The notes below the pieces were generated by a model that was not told the DNA's origin, did no database searches, and saw only the letters and a program-made list of their open reading frames with translations. Shown here piece by piece: positions 1 to 5,324 of a stretch of DNA of 6,059 nt (position 1 is its first letter; every line of letters starts with the position of its first letter). Source of the DNA: an uncultured Collinsella sp. (GTDB lineage Bacteria; Actinomycetota; Coriobacteriia; Coriobacteriales; Coriobacteriaceae); contig CAAFQT010000072.1 in NCBI GenBank assembly GCA_900765185.1, positions 1 to 6,059 on the forward strand. The letters run 5' to 3'. Position numbers and translations under genes: made by a program.

Positions 1-26
1 CTCCGACGGCTGATTCCGAACTGGAA

Positions 27-82
27 GCGGAGGGCATCCCCGCCCTTCGGTAGGGGATACCGCTCCGCGGCGCATGCCGCGG
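27..82. repeat. Two adjacent strong stem-loops downstream of the integrase remnant
   Basis: The first inverted repeat pairs GCGGAG (27-32) with CTCCGC (63-68), and inside it ATCCCC (36-41) with GGGGAT (53-58). The apical loop contains a C-UUCG-G motif (45-50). The second pairs CCGCGGC (65-71) with GCCGCGG (76-82) around a GCAT loop. The two share bases 65-68, so they are mutually exclusive structures. They lie 3' of the minus-strand integrase remnant, where a transcription terminator or a recombination site would be expected, but there is no T-run on either strand, so intrinsic termination is not well supported. The rest of 1-150 shows no gene I can support. The pairings are read directly; any function is unknown. 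Confidence 0.45.
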
Positions 83-150
83 GCGGCGCCCCTATCGGAC
101 CACCGTGACCTCAGTTGGGATGGGCCCAGCACTGCCGCGTACTCGGTGAG

Positions 151-876
151 CTAGAGCCAACTGTTCGTCTTCACGTCGCGTATGGCGATATTTCGGTCGT
201 CCGGCTCGGTGATGCCGTAGCCGAACGCCTGGAGCGTCTCGATGGACTCCTGGATCCTCTGTTGGAACATGGGACCCGGATCGACCCTCGGCCCGAGGTG
301 CCCGCGCCAAAGGCACGGCGTGGCGCGCAGCATGTTATGGATTTTGGAGATGGGCTCGATGTCGGCGTAGACGTTGAGCGTCGCCATGGCGTCCTTGTGG
401 CCGAGGATCGATTGGAGCGCCTTGATATCGCCGCCTTGGCGGATCCACTGCGTTGCGAACGTGTGGCGAAGGCCGTGGAACGTGATCAGCTCGTCGTTGG
501 TGCCCATGAGGCCGTTGGTCTCCGAGAACGTCTTGAACGCCCTGCGGATATAGCTTGTCGTCGCGAAGGTCGCGCCCGGCTCCGACAGGATGTAGCAGTC
601 CCCGATCTCGACCGCCCCGGTAAGGCCGCGCAAGCGCAGCTTTCCGCAGTCGATCTCGTGGGTCTCCTTCAGGAAGGGGAGTAGGCCGACCGGGTCGATG
701 GGGATACCCCTGGCGTCATGGGTCTTGGTGTCCTTGATGAACGAACCCATTCCCTTCGCGTACGCCACCGAGTGTCTGATCGAGATCAGGCCCGTCTCGA
801 AATCCACATCGCACCACCGAAGGCCGCAGACCTCGCCGATTCGCATCCCCGTGTGCAGGGCGAGTACGACCGCCCT
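151..876 (-). pseudogene. Tyrosine recombinase/integrase, C-terminal catalytic domain only (N-terminally truncated)
   Basis: This is the catalytic half of a phage/ICE-type tyrosine recombinase, the family that cuts and rejoins att sites through a tyrosine-DNA intermediate. Numbering from the ATG at 844-846, the catalytic set is intact: Arg2 in MRIGEVCGLRW, a beta-hairpin Lys (Lys38 or Lys41), His124 and Arg127 in HGLRHTF, His150 in LGHKD, and nucleophile Tyr160 in NVYAD. The frame continues upstream of that ATG as RAVVLALHTG, which is normal integrase sequence, and then meets a TAG at 877-879. That TAG is the stop codon of the HTH gene. The arm-binding and core-binding domains, usually about 170 or more residues, are therefore missing, and I see no ribosome-binding site. 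The C-terminal tail after Tyr160 is long (71 residues). I infer a remnant left by a deletion that joined the HTH gene to mid-integrase. Expression of an isolated catalytic domain by translational coupling is possible but unlikely to give normal site-specific integration. Confidence 0.85.
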
Positions 877-1128
877 CTAATCCTCGGCGGACCAATCGAG
901 TCCGAACTCCTTTCGGGCATCCTCTTCGCTCATGACTTCGAGAAGGTCTCCGGGTTGGCAACGAAGGGCGAGGCATAGCTGCTCGAGTGTGTTGAAGCGA
1001 ATGCCGCGAATATGCCCTTTTTTAATACGGGACAGGTTCACGGGCGTGGTTCCAATCCTTTCGGCAAGTTCGTTCGAGGAAATCTTTCGCTCGGCCATGA
1101 TCTTGTCGAGGCGAACAATTACGGGCAT
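877..1128 (-). CDS. Small Cro/C1-type HTH transcriptional regulator (YozG/HTH_26-like)
   Basis: An 83-residue DNA-binding protein that is essentially one XRE-type domain. It opens with MPVIVRLDKIMAER, then helix 2 (ISSNELAERIG, residues 16-26), the recognition helix region (TPVNLSRIKKGHI, 28-40), and the family's characteristic IRFNTLEQLCLAL..QPGDLLE block (43-64). This is the layout of the small HTH_26/YozG-type regulators, which are commonly found beside DUF2975 membrane proteins, as here. The start ATG has AAGGAAA a few bases upstream. The gene begins 9 bases after the DUF2975 stop, so the two are almost certainly cotranscribed. The C-terminal tail (SEEDARKEFGLDWSAED) is longer than the usual end of this family, and its TAG stop abuts the truncated integrase in the same frame, so the tail may have been altered by the deletion. 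The DNA target is not known; the palindrome at 1688-1706 is the natural candidate for autoregulation. Confidence 0.9.
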   Translation of the reverse strand: MPVIVRLDKIMAERKISSNELAERIGTTPVNLSRIKKGHIRGIRFNTLEQLCLALRCQPGDLLEVMSEEDARKEFGLDWSAED

Positions 1129-1137
1129 GGCGTTTCC

Positions 1138-1650
1138 TTACGCAATCTCGTCGGAGTCGAGGTACAGCTCTCGGGCGTACAAGAAGAGCTGGGAAAGCAT
1201 GAACAGGACGATGCCGAGAACCAGAGAGGTCCAATCGAATGATGAAGCGATCTCTTGGGCGCCGACGGCCCCCTCGCCGCCAAACATCGAAACGGAGGTT
1301 TTGAGTGAGCCGGCGTAGAGGCTGGTGGCAGCTTGAACAACGAAGAGAATGCCGAGCACCTTCAAGCATGTCGCAGACCCTTTTTTGAAGGGGTCTCCGC
1401 TCTTGATTGTCCACACGAGAACGGCGCTGAGGATGGTCGTAGCGATACCGATGACGGCAGGGACCAATGTCGAGATCGCAAGGGCTGGATACGCGGGGGA
1501 GTCTGCAATTACAGGGTTGTCGAGCACTTCGATTGCTGGCTTTAAGGAGAACGCCACTTGTGCGATGGCGGTGGCGCAAAGGGTCGCAGAGGCTATCGCA
1601 CATGCGATGCGGAAGGAATGAAGCCGGGGAGTGCGATTGTCGGAACTCAT
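1138..1650 (-). CDS. DUF2975-type four-TM membrane protein
   Basis: A 170-residue integral membrane protein with four hydrophobic segments at about residues 12-34, 57-81, 94-115 and 138-159, and a charged C-terminal tail (ARELYLDSDEIA). The sequence GDPFKKGSATCLKVLGI (85-101), between TM2 and TM3, matches the GxPF...LK.IG pattern I associate with DUF2975. Length, topology and the immediately downstream HTH_26-type regulator all fit that family. The molecular function of the family is not established; a membrane sensor or modulator of the partner HTH protein is a common inference, not shown here. The start is well supported: GGAGG lies 5 bases before the ATG. The gene is the first of the minus-strand operon and diverges from the secreted-protein gene at 1771, sharing a 120-base promoter region with it. 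Confidence 0.8.
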   Translation of the reverse strand: MSSDNRTPRLHSFRIACAIASATLCATAIAQVAFSLKPAIEVLDNPVIADSPAYPALAISTLVPAVIGIATTILSAVLVWTIKSGDPFKKGSATCLKVLGILFVVQAATSLYAGSLKTSVSMFGGEGAVGAQEIASSFDWTSLVLGIVLFMLSQLFLYARELYLDSDEIA

Positions 1651-1687
1651 AATAACCTCCGAAGAATTTAAAAAACTCAGGTTACTT

Positions 1688-1706
1688 TTTAACAGTTTAT
1701 GTTAAA
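1688..1706. promoter_or_regulatory. 19-base palindrome, candidate operator
   Basis: TTTAACA and TGTTAAA form a perfect 7-base inverted repeat around a GTTTA spacer, a size and AT-richness typical of dimeric Cro/C1-type operators. It overlaps the proposed -10 box of the minus-strand DUF2975/HTH operon, so a bound repressor would block that promoter. It also lies in the upstream region of the divergent secreted-protein gene. The palindrome is read directly; assigning it to the HTH protein encoded at 877-1128 is inference. Confidence 0.5.
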
Positions 1707-1722
1707 TTGACTTTGCCGGCAA
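1694..1722 (-). promoter_or_regulatory. Possible promoter of the DUF2975/HTH operon
   Basis: On the minus strand a -35-like TTGCCG (1722 to 1717) and a -10-like TAAACT (1699 to 1694) are separated by 17 bases. Each matches the sigma-70 consensus at four of six positions. The -10 box ends about 44 bases before the DUF2975 ATG. It is a plausible but weak promoter, as would suit a regulated gene. Confidence 0.35.
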
Positions 1723-1739
1723 GTAATCACAGCATGCTG
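1713..1739. repeat. Two further 10-base palindromes in the divergent intergenic region
   Basis: TTGCCGGCAA (1713-1722) and CAGCATGCTG (1730-1739) are each perfect palindromes. Together with the 19-base palindrome at 1688-1706 their centres fall about 20 and 17 bases apart. TTGACT at 1708-1713 is a good -35-like match for the plus-strand gene, but no convincing -10 follows at 16-18 bases, so I do not call a plus-strand promoter. The palindromes may be regulator sites for that gene. Confidence 0.3.
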
Positions 1740-1770
1740 CAACCGAAACCCCTCTAGATTGGAGAGGATT

Positions 1771-2136
1771 ATGTTCAGTACTGTTAAGTCGTGTAAGCTC
1801 TTGGTTTTCCTCGGCCTCGCTCTTTGTCTGTTGCTGCCGGGAGCCCCCGCTTTTGCGGATACCCCGATGCCTCCTTCCCAGGAGAGCAGCCAGTGTGCCC
1901 TCGTTGAGCCCCTCGGGTATACGGACGACGTCGTCGATACCTACTGGAGCTACAGCTGTCCTCGCGGCGTAAGCGGGCACAGCATCTCGATGTTCAACAT
2001 CTCTTACAAGACGATCTCCTACCGAAATGGCTATCGCCGATCCGCGCATCATAGGGAATCCCGCCTCGCTGCAATGTGCTCCTGTGGTGTTCTTGGCACA
2101 ACTGATAAATGGCAATTTGTCTATAGCACCTACTAG
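1771..2136 (+). CDS. Secreted lactococcin 972-like (Bacteriocin_IId-like) protein
   Basis: A 121-residue exported protein. Residues 1-29 are a Sec signal peptide: basic start, hydrophobic core LLVFLGLALCLLLPG, and an AFA|D cleavage site after residue 29. The mature part is about 92 residues. From Trp59 onward it follows the lactococcin 972 layout: an aromatic W.Y motif, a Ser/aromatic/Lys/Ser stretch (SMFNISYKTISY, 73-84), NGYRRS (86-91), a small-residue block (LAAMCSCGVLG) and an aromatic end (FVYSTY), comparable with the FYYNFW end of lactococcin 972. Lactococcin 972-family bacteriocins are Sec-secreted and are encoded beside a large membrane protein and an ABC ATPase, as here. It is unusual in having four cysteines (42, 63, 103, 105), whereas the mature lactococcin 972 I recall has none. 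The ATG at 1771 is preferred because GGAGAGG (1761-1767) precedes it; a TTG at 1759 would lie in front of that site. It could instead be another secreted peptide; the gene is certain, the family is tentative. Confidence 0.6.
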   Translation: MFSTVKSCKLLVFLGLALCLLLPGAPAFADTPMPPSQESSQCALVEPLGYTDDVVDTYWSYSCPRGVSGHSISMFNISYKTISYRNGYRRSAHHRESRLAAMCSCGVLGTTDKWQFVYSTY

Positions 2137-2146
2137 ATGCGAGGAA

Positions 2147-2169
2147 GGGCCGAGCATTTTGTTCGGCCC
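2147..2169 (+). terminator. Attenuator-like hairpin between the secreted-protein gene and the permease
   Basis: GGGCCGA (2147-2153) pairs with TCGGCCC (2163-2169). The stem extends inward by a G-U and a C-G pair, leaving an ATTTT loop. It starts 10 bases after the stop of the secreted-protein gene and ends 33 bases before the permease start. No real T-run follows (TCTGTTCC), so it is more likely a partial terminator or an mRNA-stabilising hairpin that keeps peptide expression above transporter expression. Confidence 0.5.
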
Positions 2170-2202
2170 CTCTGTTCCGACTGGATGAGGTTAAGGTTGG
2201 CG

Positions 2203-4425
2203 ATGAATATGCTCAAGATCTCGAAGGCAATCTTTAGGTCGCTCCTCTCCTCCAGGTCGCTCTGTGTTGTCGTTGTTGCGTTGATGGTTCTTTGTACTTT
2301 GCCCGTCTTCAGGAGCGCGGCTGGCATCGACGGACGGGTTGAATACCTCGAGTCGGGAATAACCCGTGTTGAGCAGGAATTGTCAGCATCCTATGCGGAT
2401 GCGCTTGTGAATGCGGGGGAGGAGGGCGTCTATACCTCTTCATCAAGCATGCCCGCGCTTCTGTACCCTCTTGCCGCGGGGCGTCTTGTCTTGGCGCCGC
2501 TCTCTCCTCTGCTTCCGTTTCTGCAGGTATCGGATGGAGCGTACTCCTTTTATGACGGATCGAAGGAGTACTTGCTATGGGCCGCAACGGCCGTTGCCGT
2601 CTCGTTCCTTGCCGCGCGTCTTAACAAACGCGAAAAGCTCATCATCCAGGCACCGATGGGTGAGCTGGACAGGCTTGTTGCATCGAGCGTATGGGCGAGT
2701 GTTTTTGCGATGCTTGCCGTCTTTGCCATCAATCTTCCAGGGATAATCGCCGCGCTTGTGAAGAATGGCCCGGGCTCGCTGTTCTATCCGATAGGCTACA
2801 TTCAATATGCGACTCCGGTTATCAAACCGGCTTGGCTGGTGTTCGCGCAGGCGGCCATCTTGCAATTCTTGGTGGCAGCGTTCATCTCGCTTGTCGTTCA
2901 CCTTGCCGTGAAGATTGCCAATAACCCTACGCTTGGAATCGTGTTCGTATGTGCCCTGATGGGGGTGACGATGGTTCCCGGGTATTACGGAAGATCCATC
3001 GCTTTACGTGAGTTCGCCCTGTTGAATCCCCTTTCGTATGCGAACACCGAGTTGACCGTCGGCGCCTATAGCCCGTACCCGACAACGCAGATAGTGAATC
3101 TGCCCGGACTTTGCTTCGAGCGTGGCGCGATTACCCTCGTATGCGCAATCGGGATCGAGGTGCTGGCAATTAGCCTGCTTTGCGTTGCTGGAAAGAGCGG
3201 CTGCGCGCGCCCGATGCCCCCGATTTGTCTTGAGAGAGGTTCCTTCACCGCATCGAGAGCGGCAACTCGTTCGAGCGCTTGTGCCTCCGCCGTTGCATAC
3301 GTAAGAACGATGGGGAAACTGCTCCTGCATTCTCCTGCCCTCGCCGTATGCGCGATTGCAATGTCGACGACGATGCTGGCCCCGGCTCTGGTCGAGGTGT
3401 TTCCTGACGCTGATGACGTTTCCGCTGTTCGGTATAGGGATGGGGAGCTCCGTTCAATAGATCGGTATCTAGAGCAGGACGCTGCGAATATGGATGTCGA
3501 GGGCAAAACGGCCCTGGAAGACATGCGAGATGCTCTTTCGGGTTTTGTGTACGCGCCTACGCCTGCGGAGGGGTTTCGAAGCCTTGCGACGTACGAGCGC
3601 GCTCGAGGCGAACTGGGCGCGGCAGATGCGACCCTCCTGCAATCGATCGGAATCGAGCCGGAGACTCCTTCTCGTGCGGAGGCGCGCGCCCTTCTGCTCG
3701 AGTCGATCGCGAGCTTGCCGGACCCCAAGGTTTACGAGTTAAGTACGAAGATGCCCCCATTAATCCTCCTTTCGTATTTCCAGGCAGCGCTTCCTTCCTT
3801 GTTTTGGCTGTTGCCCGTGGTTGTCACATCGCTTGCGTGTACCCACCTGCAGTGCCGTTCCCTTCTGGTTTTCCAAGTCCCCGCAACAGCGCATGTGCGT
3901 TTTCTGACGGCTGTTGCGTTGTCTCTCCTGCTTGGCTTGACGCTGCTTTTGGTGTCGATGGTTCCCGCTGCAGTTGTGTCCGCGATTAAGAACGGTGCGG
4001 GTGGATCGGAGTATCCCGTCGCTCTCATTCGAGCGGGGGCTTCGACAACGTCCATGGTGGGGGAGGCGGTGTTGCGTAGCGTTCCGTTGCTGGTCATGGC
4101 ATACGGCGTGATTTCCGTCGTCGCTGCGTTGACAGCAGCGATTAGCCGCAGCCCCGTTGTCACCGGAGTGGTTTGCGCGGTTCTCTTGGTGTTGGGTTCG
4201 TTGAGCGCTCATGTTGAAAGCGCGGGCATGGGCGCCGCGCTGCTGGCTCCATTCGCCTCGTTTGATCCCGCTTCCCAGGTGGGGACGATTGGGTTCCTTG
4301 GGCGAGGGACGAACGCGATGCCTTTTGGAGAGGTCGTCGGCGCATCGGGCGCTCTGCTGGTGGTCTTGGGCGCCGTATCTCCGTTGTTGGTGCGCCTGGG
4401 TGTTCCGAAGATCGAAAGGGGATGA
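2203..4425 (+). CDS. Duplicated ABC-2-type permease, two six-TM units in one chain
   Basis: A 740-residue polytopic membrane protein. Unit 1 (about 1-335) and unit 2 (about 365-740) each have one TM, a long extracytoplasmic loop, then five TMs. Estimated TMs are 17-37, 122-138, 160-186, 212-237, 243-260, 309-329 and 377-397, 519-545, 566-592, 624-648, 650-668, 711-730. The halves share a diagnostic stretch: IIAALVKNGPGSLFYPIGYI (181-200) and VVSAIKNGAGGSEYPVALIR (591-610), plus an (A/V)P......R(L/F)L segment just before TM3 and TM9. The protein therefore looks like two fused ABC-2 permease domains, enough to make a full transporter with the ATPase encoded 5 bases downstream. Its place after a bacteriocin-like gene suggests export or self-immunity; the substrate is unproven. 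The ATG at 2203 is chosen because TTAAGG lies 6 bases before it. An in-frame ATG at 2137 would put the hairpin inside the coding region and has no good RBS. Confidence 0.8.
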   Translation: MNMLKISKAIFRSLLSSRSLCVVVVALMVLCTLPVFRSAAGIDGRVEYLESGITRVEQELSASYADALVNAGEEGVYTSSSSMPALLYPLAAGRLVLAPLSPLLPFLQVSDGAYSFYDGSKEYLLWAATAVAVSFLAARLNKREKLIIQAPMGELDRLVASSVWASVFAMLAVFAINLPGIIAALVKNGPGSLFYPIGYIQYATPVIKPAWLVFAQAAILQFLVAAFISLVVHLAVKIANNPTLGIVFVCALMGVTMVPGYYGRSIALREFALLNPLSYANTELTVGAYSPYPTTQIVNLPGLCFERGAITLVCAIGIEVLAISLLCVAGKSGCARPMPPICLERGSFTASRAATRSSACASAVAYVRTMGKLLLHSPALAVCAIAMSTTMLAPALVEVFPDADDVSAVRYRDGELRSIDRYLEQDAANMDVEGKTALEDMRDALSGFVYAPTPAEGFRSLATYERARGELGAADATLLQSIGIEPETPSRAEARALLLESIASLPDPKVYELSTKMPPLILLSYFQAALPSLFWLLPVVVTSLACTHLQCRSLLVFQVPATAHVRFLTAVALSLLLGLTLLLVSMVPAAVVSAIKNGAGGSEYPVALIRAGASTTSMVGEAVLRSVPLLVMAYGVISVVAALTAAISRSPVVTGVVCAVLLVLGSLSAHVESAGMGAALLAPFASFDPASQVGTIGFLGRGTNAMPFGEVVGASGALLVVLGAVSPLLVRLGVPKIERG

Positions 4426-4430
4426 TCTCG

Positions 4431-5171
4431 ATGATTGACCTTCAAACGCTGACGATCTCTTATGGAAAGAAGGTGCTCGTAGATTCGGTGAACGCTGAGT
4501 TTGCCCCGGGTACGGTCTACGGTCTCGTCGCTCCGAACGGGCATGGAAAGACGACGTTGCTGCGTGCGATGGCAGGTTTGCCGGGTCCTCGCGTGGACGG
4601 GAGCATCGTTCTGGATGAGGTGCAGGGTACGGGTGCGAGAGAGGTCCGTTCTATGATCTTCTATGCACCTGGTGAGGGAACGCTGCTGTATCCCGGATTG
4701 CGTGCGGAAGATCACCTCAAGATGGTTTGCGATATGTGGCCGCATGCTCGTGATATCGAGGAGGTGGTGGAGCAAACGCAGATAGGCGAGTTCGCGAAGA
4801 TGAGGATCCGCGCTCTGAGCCAGGGTATGAAGCAGCAGCTTACCTTGGCGATTGCGTATGCGACGGGTGCGCGGTACCTCCTGTTGGATGAACCCATGAA
4901 CGCGCTCGATCCCAGCAGGGTGGACTTGCATTCCGGGATTCTCAGGAAGCTGGCCGATTCTGGTACGTGCATCATCATGTCATCCCACATCTTGGATTCG
5001 GTCGATAGACTGTGCGATGAGATTCTGTTTTTGAAGGATGGGAGGCTCATTAGAAGCATTCCGCAAGATGATGCTGCGCCGAAGTCTCCTGGATCCCATT
5101 TCGCAAAGCCTGCCGGACGCGCCGAGGGTGCGCTAAGCACGTATCGGCGACTCTACGAAAAGGGCGGGTAG
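4431..5171 (+). CDS. ABC transporter ATP-binding protein
   Basis: A 246-residue nucleotide-binding subunit of the ABC-2/CcmA-like export type, which hydrolyses ATP to drive the adjacent permease. Visible motifs are Walker A APNGHGKT (34-41), signature LSQGMKQQ (129-136), Walker B YLLLDEP (149-155), D-loop NALDP (157-161) and switch His186. Two deviations stand out: the Walker A loop has His where Ala or Ser is usual, and the Q-loop position (FYAPGEG, 78-83) appears to have Gly81 in place of the expected Gln. The start at 4431 is preferred because AAAGGGG lies 9 bases upstream and the product then begins MIDLQTLTISYG, as is usual. An ATG at 4422 overlaps the permease stop as ATGA but sits directly against that RBS. 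Close spacing implies translational coupling with the permease. One ATPase gene for a double permease suggests a homodimer of ATPases per permease chain. Confidence 0.9.
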   Translation: MIDLQTLTISYGKKVLVDSVNAEFAPGTVYGLVAPNGHGKTTLLRAMAGLPGPRVDGSIVLDEVQGTGAREVRSMIFYAPGEGTLLYPGLRAEDHLKMVCDMWPHARDIEEVVEQTQIGEFAKMRIRALSQGMKQQLTLAIAYATGARYLLLDEPMNALDPSRVDLHSGILRKLADSGTCIIMSSHILDSVDRLCDEILFLKDGRLIRSIPQDDAAPKSPGSHFAKPAGRAEGALSTYRRLYEKGG

Positions 5172-5324
5172 AAATGCAAGTTAAAAATCTATGTGGTCAA
5201 TGTGATACCGTTGAACCCGCGTATCGATACCGCCCAGCCATTCGCCTCGCCCCCATCGCACGCATCTTCATTCGGTCTGTCATTATAAATCTATCGATGA
5301 CTTGAGAAATGTAGGTGCTTCTAA
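5172..5324 (+). other. Intergenic gap with a possible 43-codon ORF
   Basis: This 153-base gap separates the ATPase from the next permease. It begins AT-rich and becomes C-rich after about 5210. An ATG at 5174 opens a 43-codon frame to a TGA at 5303-5305 (product begins MQVKNLCGQCDTVEP). It has no strong ribosome-binding site and no family I recognise, so it may be chance or the broken start of a lost gene. A perfect palindrome GTATCGATAC lies at 5221-5230, and TATCGAT recurs at 5292-5298. A -10-like TATAAA at 5284-5289 has no good -35 partner. I see no clear terminator after the ATPase. Confidence 0.3.

Noticed and set aside
1..150. tRNA gene or tRNA-derived att site next to the integrase
   Set aside because: I looked for a T-arm-like GGTTCGAATC and a CCA-type acceptor end on both strands and found no convincing cloverleaf.
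115..684. 189-codon plus-strand open frame
   Set aside because: It lies antisense to the integrase, whose catalytic motifs are unmistakable; the translation has no recognisable family and reflects GC-rich shadow coding.
1022..1603. 193-codon minus-strand open frame overlapping the DUF2975 and HTH genes
   Set aside because: It is out of frame with both recognised genes, Arg/Cys-rich without membrane segments or motifs, and lacks a ribosome-binding site comparable to GGAGG of the DUF2975 gene.
1759..1770. TTG at 1759 as the start of the secreted protein
   Set aside because: It lies upstream of the GGAGAGG site that serves the ATG at 1771 and is not needed for the signal peptide.
1816..1830. 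Possible lipoprotein signal at Cys19 of the secreted protein
   Set aside because: The preceding residues are L-A-L, and a lipobox needs Gly/Ala/Ser just before Cys; the Cys is in the middle of the hydrophobic core, and a normal AFA|D cleavage site follows.
2137..2202. Upstream ATG at 2137 as the permease start
   Set aside because: It directly follows the previous stop, would place the hairpin at 2147-2169 in the coding sequence, and adds a charged segment before the expected N-terminus; the ATG at 2203 has TTAAGG at proper spacing.
3066..3728. 220-codon minus-strand open frame
   Set aside because: It is antisense to the duplicated permease, whose membrane topology and internal repeat are clear; the product looks like random Arg/Ser-rich sequence.
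4209..4931. 240-codon minus-strand open frame
   Set aside because: It is antisense to the permease end and the ATPase, which carries Walker A, signature and Walker B motifs in the plus frame.
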